Shown piece after piece: positions 1-9,650 of a stretch of DNA of 47,622 bases. Under the pieces are notes generated by a model. It was not told where the DNA came from, did no database searches, and worked only from the letters and a program-made list of their open reading frames with translations. A program made the position numbers and the translations under genes. Source of the DNA: JAKSCF01 sp028279945. Lineage in GTDB: Bacteria > Bacillota > Clostridia > Peptostreptococcales > JAAYPU01. The stretch lies in the NCBI GenBank assembly GCA_028279945.1, contig JANQMT010000068.1, positions 1-47,622 on the forward strand, written 5' to 3'. How positions within the stretch are numbered: position 1 is the stretch's first letter; the number at the start of each line of letters is the position of its first letter.

Positions 1-513
1 ACGAAAGCCATTGTAGAAACAGCTCAATTACACAGTGAAGAGATGCTGGTGATAAAAGCAGCCATCGATGCAAATGAAAAACAAAAAAGAAAAATGGTCC
101 ATAAAATTATAAAAGAAATGGATAGTATTAAGGATAAGACCATTGGTGTACTTGGGCTTTCTTTTAAACCGGAAACCGATGATATGAGAGAGGCACCCTC
201 TATCGATATCATTACAGGATTAGTTAAAGAGGGCGCACGGATTAAGGCCTATTGCCCTGAAGGAATATCGGAAGCAAAAAAATATCTGGGAGATATCGAA
301 AAAAGCATTACTTACTGCAATGATGAATATGATGCGGTCAAGGAAGCTGACGGCATTGTCATCATAACGGAATGGCATCAGTTCAGAGGAATGGATATTG
401 AAAGAGTCAAAAACTTGGTTAAAGATAATTATCTATTTGACTTACGAAATATATATGTCAAAGACAATAAAGTCCGTAACCTTTTTAAATACCATCCGGT
501 AGGGATGAAGTAA
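1..513 (+). CDS. ugd: UDP-glucose/UDP-sugar 6-dehydrogenase, C-terminal part (5' end outside the window)
   Basis: This is the 3' end of a gene whose start lies before the window; the frame is open from base 1. The family oxidises UDP-glucose (or a related nucleotide sugar) twice with NAD+ to give the uronic acid used for cell-surface polysaccharide. The visible part holds the central helix and the C-terminal UDP-binding domain. The motif FKPETDDMREAPS, just after GLS, is the family signature of the C-terminal domain. WHQFRG followed later by LFDLRN and a terminal KY-PVG-like segment also fits Ugd/TuaD. The catalytic cysteine and the NAD-binding domain lie upstream of the window, so exact substrate (glucose, N-acetylmannosamine or another) cannot be decided. 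The next gene is convergent, so this is the last gene of its transcription unit. Confidence 0.9.
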   Translation, partial: TKAIVETAQLHSEEMLVIKAAIDANEKQKRKMVHKIIKEMDSIKDKTIGVLGLSFKPETDDMREAPSIDIITGLVKEGARIKAYCPEGISEAKKYLGDIEKSITYCNDEYDAVKEADGIVIITEWHQFRGMDIERVKNLVKDNYLFDLRNIYVKDNKVRNLFKYHPVGMK

Positions 514-540
514 AAATGCAATTTCTAGTAATACAATAAT

Positions 541-566
541 AAAAAGTGGGGCACTTATGGCCCCAC
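541..566 (-). terminator. intrinsic terminator of the glycogen operon
   Basis: A perfect 7-bp GC-rich stem (546-552 with 560-566, loop of 7) is followed on the minus strand by TTTTTATTATT. It lies 10 nt past the stop of the HD-domain gene. The plus-strand side has no T tract, so it mainly serves the minus-strand operon, though it may also slow transcription leaving ugd. Confidence 0.8.
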
Positions 567-575
567 AGTACAACT

Positions 576-1223
576 CTAATTACGTAGAGTACATTGTGAA
601 CTATTATTTTGGCATTTCTTCATAAATATCTCTACATTTCTTTCTTCCTTAGCAATCTTGGATTGAGACATATCACCTCTGCCTAGTCGGTCGCAAAGCG
701 AAAGTAGGGATATGTCATCCAGATTGATTTGGGAGAGCATTTTCTCAATATTGGCAAAAGGCAGCTCTTTAACAACGTAAAGGATTTGCATGTGCCACCT
801 TACCAATAAAGATACTTTATTAATAAAACACGCATCTTTTTTAAAAGCTTCTAGAAATTCTCTAACCATTTTTTTTCCGAATTTGTCGTGATTATAAGCT
901 GTAATTCTGCCATTTTTAATTTTAGTAGCAGTTATTTTCCCAACATCATGAAGCAGTGCTGCCCACATAAAGGCTTTAGGATCGCTGCTTTTTTCTTTTC
1001 TGGCAGCTGCATGATCCACCACCAGTAATGTGTGGTTCCATACACTGCCTTCAGGATGATGCTTTGGGGATTGCTCTATTTTTTTTAAATCTTTTAACAT
1101 AGTCAAAGGATATTGATCTGAGATTGAACTTTGGTCAATGAGTGTATTGAGGTAATCAGATGGTTTTTCATCTTCTAATAAATGTTTTTCTATTTCTTCA
1201 AAAATATTTTGTAAGTTAGTCAT
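576..1223 (-). CDS. HD-domain phosphohydrolase
   Basis: A protein of about 215 residues with an HD-type metal phosphohydrolase domain. The motif run is VWNHTLLVVDHA, then ALLHDVGK (the H-D pair), then YNHDKFG, with a later RWHMQ. This layout resembles the HD domain of bacterial CCA-adding enzymes and related 2',3'-cyclic phosphodiesterases. The substrate is unknown. The first ATG is at 1238, but a GGAAAG ribosome site (1231-1236) sits 7 nt before the in-frame ATG at 1223, which I prefer. It is the last gene of the glycogen operon, 95 nt after glgA, with the terminator just behind it. A role linked to glycogen is suggested only by position. No signal peptide or membrane helix is seen. Confidence 0.75.
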   Translation of the reverse strand: MTNLQNIFEEIEKHLLEDEKPSDYLNTLIDQSSISDQYPLTMLKDLKKIEQSPKHHPEGSVWNHTLLVVDHAAARKEKSSDPKAFMWAALLHDVGKITATKIKNGRITAYNHDKFGKKMVREFLEAFKKDACFINKVSLLVRWHMQILYVVKELPFANIEKMLSQINLDDISLLSLCDRLGRGDMSQSKIAKEERNVEIFMKKCQNNSSQCTLRN

Positions 1224-1318
1224 AAGTTCACTTTCCATAATGATTTCAATATTAATGATTAAAGATCACATTTACTAGTTTGAGCCTAAAGCATAAATTT
1301 ATTCAGATAGAAAGAACA

Positions 1319-2752
1319 CTAGACTAAATCCATATACAGGCTTTTGTATGCTTTGGCTGACTTGTCCCACGAGAAGACTTCACTCATAGCCCGTTCAACC
1401 ATGCCTTCAAAGTGTGCTGGATGGTTTGCATAAACATCATAAGCTGTGTTAATGGTTGAGTAAAGCTCGTCACCATTATAATTTGAAAAAGAAAATCCGG
1501 TGCCTTCTCCCGTGACCTTATTATAAGGTGAGACAGTATCTACAAGGCCGCCCGTTTCTCTTACGATGGGTAAAGCACCATATCTTAAAGCAATGATCTG
1601 TCCAAGACCGCAGGGTTCAAACCTTGAAGGCATTAAGAACACCTCAGATGCGGCATAGATTTTATGGGCTAAAGTATCATCATACATGATAAAACATCTG
1701 GCTCTGTCAGGATATTTTGCTTCTATTCTTCTAAAAGCATTTTCATAGTTAATATCTCCGGTGCCCAATAAAACAAAATGTACAGGCAGGCTCATGATTT
1801 TATCTATGGCATAAAGGACCAAGTCTAACCCTTTTTGCTCATCCAGTCTGGTAACCATACCGATCAACAGGCTGTCATCCTTTGGGAGATTATATTCAAA
1901 TAAAAAGGAGTCTTTGTTTTTTCTTTTTTCTTCAACCGAATTATAGTTCCAATAGATTTTGGAATCTTTATTTGGGTTAAAGGTTTTTCTGTCTATACCG
2001 TTAATGATGCCGGAAAATTTATGGTCAATATCACTGATACAACGCTCTAAAGACGCTCCAAAGTAGGCGTATTTAATCTCGTTTGCATAGGTAGGGCTGA
2101 CGGTTGTAACGGCATCAGCGTTATAAAGTCCCGATTTTAGCAGGTTAGCTTGGTCGCCGTGTATGATTTGCCAAAGCCAATCTTCAGTTCCGTTAAGCCC
2201 CAACATACCCATGAAGTCCGGTGGGTTAAGCTTCCCCTGGAACTTCAAATTGTGGATGGTCAACACGGTTTTTATATGGTCATAGCCTTTTTTTGCTTTA
2301 TAAAATTTATTTAAGCATGTTGGTATTAGAGCAGTTTGCCAGTCGTTACAATGGATGATATCTATACCATCTATATACTGAAGGGATTCTAAAACAGCCA
2401 GACAAAAGAAAATATATCTCTCGGAATCATCGAAATATCCGTAAAGATTATCTCTTAAAAAATATGTCTCGTTGTCAATAAAATAGTATATTCTATTTCT
2501 GTATTTGATTTTTCTTAGCCCTGCGTACTGTTTTCTCCATCCCATAGAGACCTGAAACTCTGCTACTAATTCCGTTTTTTCTCGAATGTCTTTGGGTAAT
2601 GTTTTATAAAAAGGCAGAATGATACTAGACCTGACTGAGTTTTTTGATAAAGCAGAAGGAAGGGCACCAACAGCATCAGCTAGTCCACCTGTTTTACAAA
2701 GCGGCACACATTCCGAGGCCGCAAATAAAATACTGAGCTTATTTTTTGTCAT
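1319..2752 (-). CDS. glgA: glycogen synthase (ADP-glucose:starch/glycogen glucosyltransferase, GT5)
   Basis: Transfers glucose from ADP-glucose to the growing alpha-1,4-glucan in the cytoplasm. The N-terminus carries the ADP-glucose-binding KTGGLAD motif at residues 20-26. The C-terminal Rossmann domain shows MVTRLDEQKGLD and the SRFEPCGLGQ / TGGLVDTV region near residues 375-410, which holds the catalytic glutamate of GT5 enzymes. The length of 477 is normal for bacterial GlgA. The start ATG overlaps the glgD stop by 4 nt (ATGA), with AAGGAGATG just upstream, so the two are translationally coupled. It is the fifth gene of a glgB-P-C-D-A operon. Confidence 0.96.
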   Translation of the reverse strand: MTKNKLSILFAASECVPLCKTGGLADAVGALPSALSKNSVRSSIILPFYKTLPKDIREKTELVAEFQVSMGWRKQYAGLRKIKYRNRIYYFIDNETYFLRDNLYGYFDDSERYIFFCLAVLESLQYIDGIDIIHCNDWQTALIPTCLNKFYKAKKGYDHIKTVLTIHNLKFQGKLNPPDFMGMLGLNGTEDWLWQIIHGDQANLLKSGLYNADAVTTVSPTYANEIKYAYFGASLERCISDIDHKFSGIINGIDRKTFNPNKDSKIYWNYNSVEEKRKNKDSFLFEYNLPKDDSLLIGMVTRLDEQKGLDLVLYAIDKIMSLPVHFVLLGTGDINYENAFRRIEAKYPDRARCFIMYDDTLAHKIYAASEVFLMPSRFEPCGLGQIIALRYGALPIVRETGGLVDTVSPYNKVTGEGTGFSFSNYNGDELYSTINTAYDVYANHPAHFEGMVERAMSEVFSWDKSAKAYKSLYMDLV

Positions 2753-3855
2753 ATAACCATCTCCTTTTTAAGTGTAATAGGGGAGTCTTTTGTACCTTTT
2801 AACACTACATTTTTTCCAATGGTCACGTTTCTGTCTGCAATAACATAATCTAAAACAGCGCCTTCACCTACATGACACCCGCCCATTAATATGCTGTTTG
2901 TAATTTTACTGTTTTTTTCCTGTACAACTTGCCTAAAAAGTATTGATTTTTCAATACTTCCATGGATAACACTTCCGCTGGCAATGCAAGAGGATGCAAC
3001 CTCACATGTTGATTTATACAGCGTGGGGTGATTGTCTTTGATCTTGGTATAGATACAGTGTTCTTTGGTGAAAAGCTTACATGAAATATCAATGTCAAGA
3101 AGCTCCATATTTGTATCAAAATAATTTTTTATGGAGGAGATTCTTCGTAGATAGCCATCGTAGGTATAACTCTTGACATTCATCATATCAAGGTTACTCT
3201 TAATCAATGTCAGCATCTCATATTCACCGAGATCAAAAGCTAAGTCCATGAGCATCAGCATGGTTTCTTTTTTGATGATAAGCATACCTGCATATTGTTT
3301 CGTAAAGAAATTTTTAGGGCCTATCTGGATAAGCTTAACACTTCCACTTCCATCAACATCCATAAATATATCATTTTTTTCCTTTTCATCATCCTGTACC
3401 TCTGTAGCAACCAAAGTGATATCGGCGCCGCTTTTTTTGTGTTCATCTATGATATCACGGTAATTTATTTTGCAAATAATAGTTGGAGAAGAAATTAAGA
3501 TATTTTCTTCTTTGTTTCTATTAAAAATCGCATTATTTTTTTCAAAATCCATAAGATTAATGTGTTGTTCATTAATATCTCTAAATTTTCTTGCGCCTTG
3601 TAATATGACCAAAGATTGATCCTTCCGTGAAAGATTCCATTCCTGCCCTGCGCCAATATGATCTAACAGTGAACGATATTTATCGCTGGCAATGACGCCG
3701 ATTTTATTAATATGACTGTTTACCATATTTGAAAGCGCAAAATCTATCAGCCTATATCTTGCAAAAAAAGGAAGTGTGATAGGATTTCTATGGGATGTAA
3801 GCGCAAGCAATCCTTTGGATGGGTTGTTGATTATTATTCCTAAAGTATTTTTCAT
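2749..3855 (-). CDS. glgD: GlgD, non-catalytic subunit of glucose-1-phosphate adenylyltransferase
   Basis: A paralog of GlgC that lacks the pyrophosphorylase loop: where GlgC has GGQGSRLGGLT, this protein has NNPSKGLLALT. FARYRLIDFALSN and the C-terminal left-handed beta-helix-like repeats (for example ILMGGCHVGEGAVLDY) are kept. In Firmicutes GlgD is known to form a hetero-oligomer with GlgC and to change its kinetics. A GTG start at 3864 is possible, but AAGGAAGTGA places the ATG at 3855 at ideal spacing, giving 368 residues. It lies 17 nt after glgC and overlaps glgA. Confidence 0.93.
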   Translation of the reverse strand: MKNTLGIIINNPSKGLLALTSHRNPITLPFFARYRLIDFALSNMVNSHINKIGVIASDKYRSLLDHIGAGQEWNLSRKDQSLVILQGARKFRDINEQHINLMDFEKNNAIFNRNKEENILISSPTIICKINYRDIIDEHKKSGADITLVATEVQDDEKEKNDIFMDVDGSGSVKLIQIGPKNFFTKQYAGMLIIKKETMLMLMDLAFDLGEYEMLTLIKSNLDMMNVKSYTYDGYLRRISSIKNYFDTNMELLDIDISCKLFTKEHCIYTKIKDNHPTLYKSTCEVASSCIASGSVIHGSIEKSILFRQVVQEKNSKITNSILMGGCHVGEGAVLDYVIADRNVTIGKNVVLKGTKDSPITLKKEMVI

Positions 3856-3872
3856 AACTTTCACTTCCTTTA

Positions 3873-5027
3873 TTAATAATTTATTTTGGATTCAATCTGA
3901 GTATCGTATAAAAGTCGGATATCTGCTCTGCTCTTTTTATTGATATTTCCTTTTATGATGCCTTGATTGACGATTAAGCCCTCTGAAACAACTGCATCTT
4001 CTATACTGACGTTGCATTCTATACATGCATTGTGCATGATGATAGAATTCTTAACATGAGCATCTTTTCCCACATATACGTGTTTGGATATGATGGAATT
4101 TTCTACTTTTCCTTCAATGATACATCCATCACAAACAAGAGAGTTGGATATGCTTGCGTTTTCTCCAATAATCTGTGGCATAGCATTTGAGTTGTTAGAG
4201 TATACAGGGAATTCATGATCGTTCAAATCAAAAGGAGAAGGATCTTGTAAAAGCTCCATGTTTGCTTCATAATAGCTGTTAACCGTTCCAATATCCTTCC
4301 AATAACCATTAAACTCATAAGCGAATATACGTTTATTTTCATTCAACAGCATTGGGATTATGTTTTTTCCGAAATCATGGCTGGATTCTTCATCCATGCT
4401 ATCCCTGATAAGTGCATCTCTTAGGCAGTCCCACTTAAAGACATAAACACCCATAGAGGCTTTTGTGCTTTTTGGTATTTTAGGTTTTTCATCAAAACTG
4501 ATTACTCTATCTGTTTCATCGGTATTTAGAATACCAAACCTGCTGGCTTCTTCGATGGGTACATCCATAACAGCAATCACTGCATCTGCGTTTTTTTCAT
4601 CCTTGAACATTACCATATCGTGATAATTCATTTTATAAATATGGTCTCCGGATAAAACAACAATATTCGTTGGACAATATTGATCTACAAACTCAATGTT
4701 TTGATAGATTGCATCAGCAGTACCTTTATACCAGTTTCCTCCTTCCATATCCATATATGGAGGAAGAATACTCACGCCTCCAAAAAGAGAGTCCAATCCC
4801 CAAGGTGCGCCTGTACTAATATACGAGTTCAAAATCAAAGGCTTATACTGTGTTAACACACCGACAACTTGGATATCAGAATATTTGCAGTTACTGAGTG
4901 GAAAATCAATAATTCGATATTTACCTCCAAAAGAAACCGCAGGTTTAGCCAACTTATGTGTTAATCCTCCAAGTCTGCTTCCTTGCCCGCCGGCAAGTAA
5001 CATTGCAATAGTTTCATGCTTTTTCAT
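3873..5027 (-). CDS. glgC: glucose-1-phosphate adenylyltransferase (ADP-glucose pyrophosphorylase), catalytic subunit
   Basis: Makes ADP-glucose from ATP and glucose-1-phosphate, the committed step of bacterial glycogen synthesis. The nucleotide-binding loop LAGGQGSRLGGLT is at residues 11-23, followed by KPAVSFGGKYRIIDFPLSN. The glucose-1-phosphate region VISFDEKPKIP and an N-terminal GTADA motif are intact. The C-terminal ~100 residues form a left-handed beta-helix. The length of 384 is normal. A GGGGGG ribosome site precedes the ATG. It sits between glgP and glgD in the operon, 41 nt after glgP. Confidence 0.97.
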   Translation of the reverse strand: MKKHETIAMLLAGGQGSRLGGLTHKLAKPAVSFGGKYRIIDFPLSNCKYSDIQVVGVLTQYKPLILNSYISTGAPWGLDSLFGGVSILPPYMDMEGGNWYKGTADAIYQNIEFVDQYCPTNIVVLSGDHIYKMNYHDMVMFKDEKNADAVIAVMDVPIEEASRFGILNTDETDRVISFDEKPKIPKSTKASMGVYVFKWDCLRDALIRDSMDEESSHDFGKNIIPMLLNENKRIFAYEFNGYWKDIGTVNSYYEANMELLQDPSPFDLNDHEFPVYSNNSNAMPQIIGENASISNSLVCDGCIIEGKVENSIISKHVYVGKDAHVKNSIIMHNACIECNVSIEDAVVSEGLIVNQGIIKGNINKKSRADIRLLYDTQIESKINY

Positions 5028-5068
5028 AAAAAACCCCCCCTAAACCGGTTACCTTTAAAATATAACTA

Positions 5069-7471
5069 TTATACTTTAACTTTCCAAATATCTTTTGCAT
5101 ATTCCCTAACGGTTCTATCGCTGGAGAAATGACCAGACATAGCAACATTATGAATTTGCATTTTTGTAAACACATCACCTTTACTATATAATTCTTCACA
5201 CTTCTGACAAGCATTGATATAACTTACAAAATCCTTTAATACAAAGAAGTAATCGCCCTCGGTAGAAAGGGAATGATAGATATCATCAAACGGTCGGATG
5301 TCTTCTGTAAAAAGTCCTGAAATGAGCAGATTTACTACTTCATTAAGTTTCTTATTCTCCATATGCTCTAAGGGGTTATAGCCGCTTTCTCTTAATTGAC
5401 TGACTTCATCTGCATTCATACCGAATATAATGATATTTTCATTACCGACCAGCTTGCTGATTTCCACATTAGCGCCATCAAGCGTTCCTAAAGTGACAGC
5501 TCCGTTCATCATTAATTTCATATTCCCTGTCCCGGAGGCTTCCATTCCAGCTGTGGAGATTTGTTGGCTTATATCTGCTGCAGGATAAATACTTTGAGCA
5601 AGTGTAACATTAAAGTTAGGTAAGAATACAATCTTTATCTTCTTAGATAATACCGGGTCGTTGTTCACTCTCTCAGCTAATCTGCAGCAAAGGCGGATTA
5701 TAGATTTTGCATAGGTATATCCCGGTGCCGCTTTTCCTGCAAATATAAAGGTGTGAGGGTGCATATTTTCAATATACCCTTGGTCTTGTATGCACCTCCA
5801 TATTATTCCAAGAATATTCAGCAGTTGGCGCTTATATGCATGAATTCTTTTAACTTGTACATCAAATATTGAATTTGGGTTGACATCATATCCTGTTGTT
5901 TGTTTTATGATGTTACTCAGTCTAACTTTATTTTCATATTTAATGTTTTTAAAATCTCTGATGAATGCCGTATCGTCTTTATACTTTAAAAGGTCTTTAA
6001 GTTTATATGTATCATTTTTCCATTCACCTCCAATATATTTTGTTATAAGGGCAGCCAGTTTTTCATTGGCGTTCATTAAAAAAACTCTATGTGAGATACC
6101 ATTTGTAATATTATTGAATTTTTGTGGAAACAGATTATAATAAGGTTTCATATTAATTTTTTTTAATATTTCTGTATGAAGCTCTGCAACACCATTAATG
6201 GAATGACTTCCAAGAACCGATAATGGGGCCATGTGAATCCATCCATTTCGTATGATAGAAATCTGAGAAATCGTGTTATCATCTACATTAGGATTCTCAA
6301 TAAGCTCGTTGGTAAACCTTCTGTCTATCTCTTCTATAATCATGTATATTCTGGGTTGAACTTTACGCATAAGCTCCACGCTCCATACTTCCGAAGCCTC
6401 AGGTAAAATCGTATGATTTGTGTAAGAAATAATCTTGATGGTCTTATGCCATGCATCCTTCCATTTTAGTTCATATCGATCAAGGAAAAGTCTCATAAGT
6501 TCCGGAATACATAAGGCAGGATGCGTATCGTTAATATGTATACAAACTTTGTCCTCAATGCCGTCTATACTACCGTAATGTTTCTCGTATTCATTGAAAA
6601 TGGCAGTAACGCCGGCACTCACAAGAAAATACTCTTGCATAAGCCGCAGCTGTTTTCCTTCTGGGTGGTTATTGTTCGGGTATAATATTTGAGTCAGGTT
6701 TTCGGCTTTGATTTGTTCGTTTAAGGCGTTATGATAATTGCCTTTATCATAGGTGTAGAAATCAAAACCGTTTATAGCTTGCGCTTCCCAAAGACGCAGA
6801 GAATTGACATGTTTTTTAGTGTCATTGGATAATATAGAAATTTCATAGGGAACAGCTTTCACCTCCCAGTAGTTTTTTTGTAAAAAATAGTGTTTACCGT
6901 TTATATAGTCTATGTCTACAGTTCCGCCAAAACGCACGTTTACTGATCTTCCAAGTCTCTTTGTTTCCCAAGGATAACCGTTTTTCAACCAATCCTCTGT
7001 AACTTCTTTTTGCTCAAAATTTTCAATAATTTGTTTAAAAAATCCGTGTCTGTAGCGGATGCTGTTTCCTCTTCCGGCTATACCAAGATGTGTCATACTG
7101 TCCATAAGGCAAGCGGCAAGTCTTCCAAGACCTCCATTACCCAGACCTGCATCATATTCTAAGGTGAGCAGTTCTTCTAAGGATATGCCTAAGTCTTGAA
7201 GACCTTGAGCAATGGTATCTGTACTGTTTAAGGCTTTAATATTCTGTGATAACAGATGACCAATTAAAAACTCACTGGAGAAATAATAAACTTTTTTACT
7301 GTCTCTATGATTATCTCTTGATTTTGTCCACATACTTCTGATTTCTTCCGAAAGAAGGGTTGCAAGCGATAGATATTGTTCTAAAGGTTCTAACTTATTG
7401 GGTTTGTCGGCAAAATGTTCACCGCATAGTTCTTCATACTTTTTCTTAAATTCCTCTACATTCGTATACAT
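5069..7471 (-). CDS. glgP: glycogen/alpha-glucan phosphorylase
   Basis: A PLP enzyme that releases glucose-1-phosphate from the non-reducing ends of glycogen. The pyridoxal-lysine motif EASGTGNMKLMMNGA is near residue 650, followed by TLGTLDGANVEI. The N-terminal region contains LGNGGLGRLAACLMDS and HINDTHPAL, all diagnostic of GT35. The length of 800 is typical. A ribosome site AGGAG lies about 12 nt before the ATG, a rather long spacing. It is the second gene of the operon, 22 nt after glgB. Placing the breakdown enzyme between branching enzyme and the pyrophosphorylase differs from the glgBCDAP order of Bacillus subtilis. Confidence 0.97.
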   Translation of the reverse strand: MYTNVEEFKKKYEELCGEHFADKPNKLEPLEQYLSLATLLSEEIRSMWTKSRDNHRDSKKVYYFSSEFLIGHLLSQNIKALNSTDTIAQGLQDLGISLEELLTLEYDAGLGNGGLGRLAACLMDSMTHLGIAGRGNSIRYRHGFFKQIIENFEQKEVTEDWLKNGYPWETKRLGRSVNVRFGGTVDIDYINGKHYFLQKNYWEVKAVPYEISILSNDTKKHVNSLRLWEAQAINGFDFYTYDKGNYHNALNEQIKAENLTQILYPNNNHPEGKQLRLMQEYFLVSAGVTAIFNEYEKHYGSIDGIEDKVCIHINDTHPALCIPELMRLFLDRYELKWKDAWHKTIKIISYTNHTILPEASEVWSVELMRKVQPRIYMIIEEIDRRFTNELIENPNVDDNTISQISIIRNGWIHMAPLSVLGSHSINGVAELHTEILKKINMKPYYNLFPQKFNNITNGISHRVFLMNANEKLAALITKYIGGEWKNDTYKLKDLLKYKDDTAFIRDFKNIKYENKVRLSNIIKQTTGYDVNPNSIFDVQVKRIHAYKRQLLNILGIIWRCIQDQGYIENMHPHTFIFAGKAAPGYTYAKSIIRLCCRLAERVNNDPVLSKKIKIVFLPNFNVTLAQSIYPAADISQQISTAGMEASGTGNMKLMMNGAVTLGTLDGANVEISKLVGNENIIIFGMNADEVSQLRESGYNPLEHMENKKLNEVVNLLISGLFTEDIRPFDDIYHSLSTEGDYFFVLKDFVSYINACQKCEELYSKGDVFTKMQIHNVAMSGHFSSDRTVREYAKDIWKVKV

Positions 7472-7493
7472 TTTTATTTTAAACTCCTGGCAT

Positions 7494-9347
7494 TTAAATT
7501 TTTTTAAAGGCTGTGGCCGATAATGGTGGGATGGTTATTCGTATAGAGTTTTCTCTTTGATGAAAAGCGATATCTTCAGACGTAACTGCTGTTTCGTTAT
7601 GAGATCCTGTTCCATCGTATACCTTCAGATTAGAAGAAAAAACTTCTTTGTACTTTCCTTTTTGTGAAACGCCTAATCTAAAATCTTGGTATTCATAAAT
7701 GGACATATTTAATATGATGATGATTTCTTCGCCATCTTTAGATCGCCTTAGAAATGAAAATATACTCTGCTCTTGATTATTAGCATCTATCCAATCAAAG
7801 CCCAAAACATTGTTATCCATTTCAAACAGGGCTTTTTCGCTAAGATAAAATTTGTTTAGCATTCTTACATATTCATGAAAACTGTCATGAATAGGATATT
7901 TTAGCATAAACCATTCAATGGGTTCATAAAAACGCCATTCCATAATTTGAGCAATTTCTATACCCATAAAGAGTAGTTTTTTCCCAGGATGGAACATTTG
8001 ATATGCCATCAAAGTTCGAAGGCAGGCAAACTTTCGCCAATACTCTCCCGGCATCTTATCCAACAATTGCTTTTTACTGTGTACGACTTCATCATGAGAG
8101 AAAGGAAGTATAAACTTTTCGTCTCTTGCATAAACCGATGAGAAAGTAATCTTGTGATGGTTTTCTTTTCTATAATCGTAATCTACTGAAAAATAAAGCA
8201 ATGTATCATTCATCCATCCCATGTTCCACTTATAATCAAAACCCAAGCCATTCAAATAGGTTGGAGCAGTAACCCCTTGATAAGAACTGGCTTCCTCTGC
8301 GAAGGTCAAAAAACCCGGAAACTCTCTGTGCATTAAATCATTAAAAGTCTTTAAAAAATCTTTTGCATACAGGTCATCTTCGCCGCCATAGGCATTTTTT
8401 CGAAATCTATTATCTCTGCCATAATCCAGATAGAGCATACTGGAAACACCGTCAACACGTATACCGTCAATATGATAGGCTTTAGACCAAAAAACGGCGT
8501 TGGATAACAAAAAGCTCCACACCGTCTTCTCTGTAAAATTAAATTTATACGTTCCCCAATGAGGGTGAACCTCATCTCCAAAGAGATTTGTTCCATCAAA
8601 TTTTGCAAGACCGTGCTCATCCATGCAATAATGGCCGGGCACCCAGTCGAGTATTACTCCGAGATCGTTTTTATGGCAAAGATTTACAAAATATTGAAAG
8701 TCTCGTGGATGTCCATATCTACCGGAAAGTGAATAATACCCTGTACACTGATAACCCCAAGACATATCCAATGGATATTCCATGATAGGCAAAAGTTCAA
8801 TATGCGTATAGTGCATACTCTTACAATACTCCACCAAAGCTTTGCCTGTTTTCCTAAGGTTAATGCTTTTTTTATTTTTGATTACAGTATCCCAAGAGCT
8901 AAGATGGACCTCATAAATGTTGATAGGACTTGTGACAAAGTCTTTTTGCTCTCGGCTTTTCATCCAAGAAGAATCAGACCATCTGTAGGAAAATGGGTCA
9001 GCCACAATGCTTGCGGTGTTAGGCCGAAGCTCTGAGGAAAAGCCGTAAGGGTCTGCTTTATACACGCTGTTACCATGTCTATCCTCAATCAGATATTTGT
9101 ATAATGTGCCTTCACAGATACCGGCAACAAAACAAGTCCATATGCCTTGATCGCACTGCATAGGGTGAGTTGCTTCCCAGTTGTTAAAATCACCTACAAC
9201 ATAAATACAGCTTGCATTAGGTGCAAATACACGAAATATCACACCAGCAACGCCATCTATTTCCATAAAATGTGCGCCAAACTTTGTATAGGCATTGTAT
9301 TCACAGCCTTTTTTATATAGATAAACTAGTTCTGAATATTCAGACAT
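7494..9347 (-). CDS. glgB: 1,4-alpha-glucan branching enzyme (GH13)
   Basis: Cuts alpha-1,4 chains and rejoins them as alpha-1,6 branches. An N-terminal CBM48-like beta domain (about residues 20-110, ending in ADPYGF) is followed by the GH13 barrel. The catalytic set is visible: nucleophile Asp in GIRVDGVSSMLY (about 299), acid/base Glu in TFAEEASSYQGV (about 350) and the third Asp in LPFSHDEVVH (about 417). The C-terminal beta domain is present; 617 residues is normal. It is the first gene of the operon, with a GGAAGGGGG ribosome site and a promoter candidate about 50 nt upstream. Confidence 0.96.
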   Translation of the reverse strand: MSEYSELVYLYKKGCEYNAYTKFGAHFMEIDGVAGVIFRVFAPNASCIYVVGDFNNWEATHPMQCDQGIWTCFVAGICEGTLYKYLIEDRHGNSVYKADPYGFSSELRPNTASIVADPFSYRWSDSSWMKSREQKDFVTSPINIYEVHLSSWDTVIKNKKSINLRKTGKALVEYCKSMHYTHIELLPIMEYPLDMSWGYQCTGYYSLSGRYGHPRDFQYFVNLCHKNDLGVILDWVPGHYCMDEHGLAKFDGTNLFGDEVHPHWGTYKFNFTEKTVWSFLLSNAVFWSKAYHIDGIRVDGVSSMLYLDYGRDNRFRKNAYGGEDDLYAKDFLKTFNDLMHREFPGFLTFAEEASSYQGVTAPTYLNGLGFDYKWNMGWMNDTLLYFSVDYDYRKENHHKITFSSVYARDEKFILPFSHDEVVHSKKQLLDKMPGEYWRKFACLRTLMAYQMFHPGKKLLFMGIEIAQIMEWRFYEPIEWFMLKYPIHDSFHEYVRMLNKFYLSEKALFEMDNNVLGFDWIDANNQEQSIFSFLRRSKDGEEIIIILNMSIYEYQDFRLGVSQKGKYKEVFSSNLKVYDGTGSHNETAVTSEDIAFHQRENSIRITIPPLSATAFKKI

Positions 9348-9398
9348 AAAACCCGCCCCCTTCCTATTTATCTTTATCTCTTATATTTATTTTACCAT

Positions 9399-9428
9399 AT
9401 TATACATTTCCGAAACACACACTGCCAT
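9399..9428 (-). promoter_or_regulatory. candidate sigma-A promoter of the glg operon
   Basis: On the minus strand a perfect TATAAT (9399-9404) lies 18 nt behind ATGGCA (9423-9428, 4 of 6 to TTGACA). It is upstream of glgB, in the 303-nt divergent gap 9348-9650. The rest of that gap is AT-rich and holds the ribosome site of the plus-strand gene; I see no riboswitch or RNA gene in it. Confidence 0.5.
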
Positions 9429-9650
9429 AAATTTATATTAAATTTATGTAAACAAATTATAATATAAGGAAGGAAATTAAGTAATTAAAGACATAGAACG
9501 TATTTTCAGATAGATATATGTTATTTCTTTTGATTTTTGATACAGTGCAGTATGGCACATAATGTAAAAATATGTTATTATATAAAAGATAGTGGGTTTC
9601 AATTGGTTCAAAATTATATATATTAAACATGAGTGTGTGGAGGTACAACA

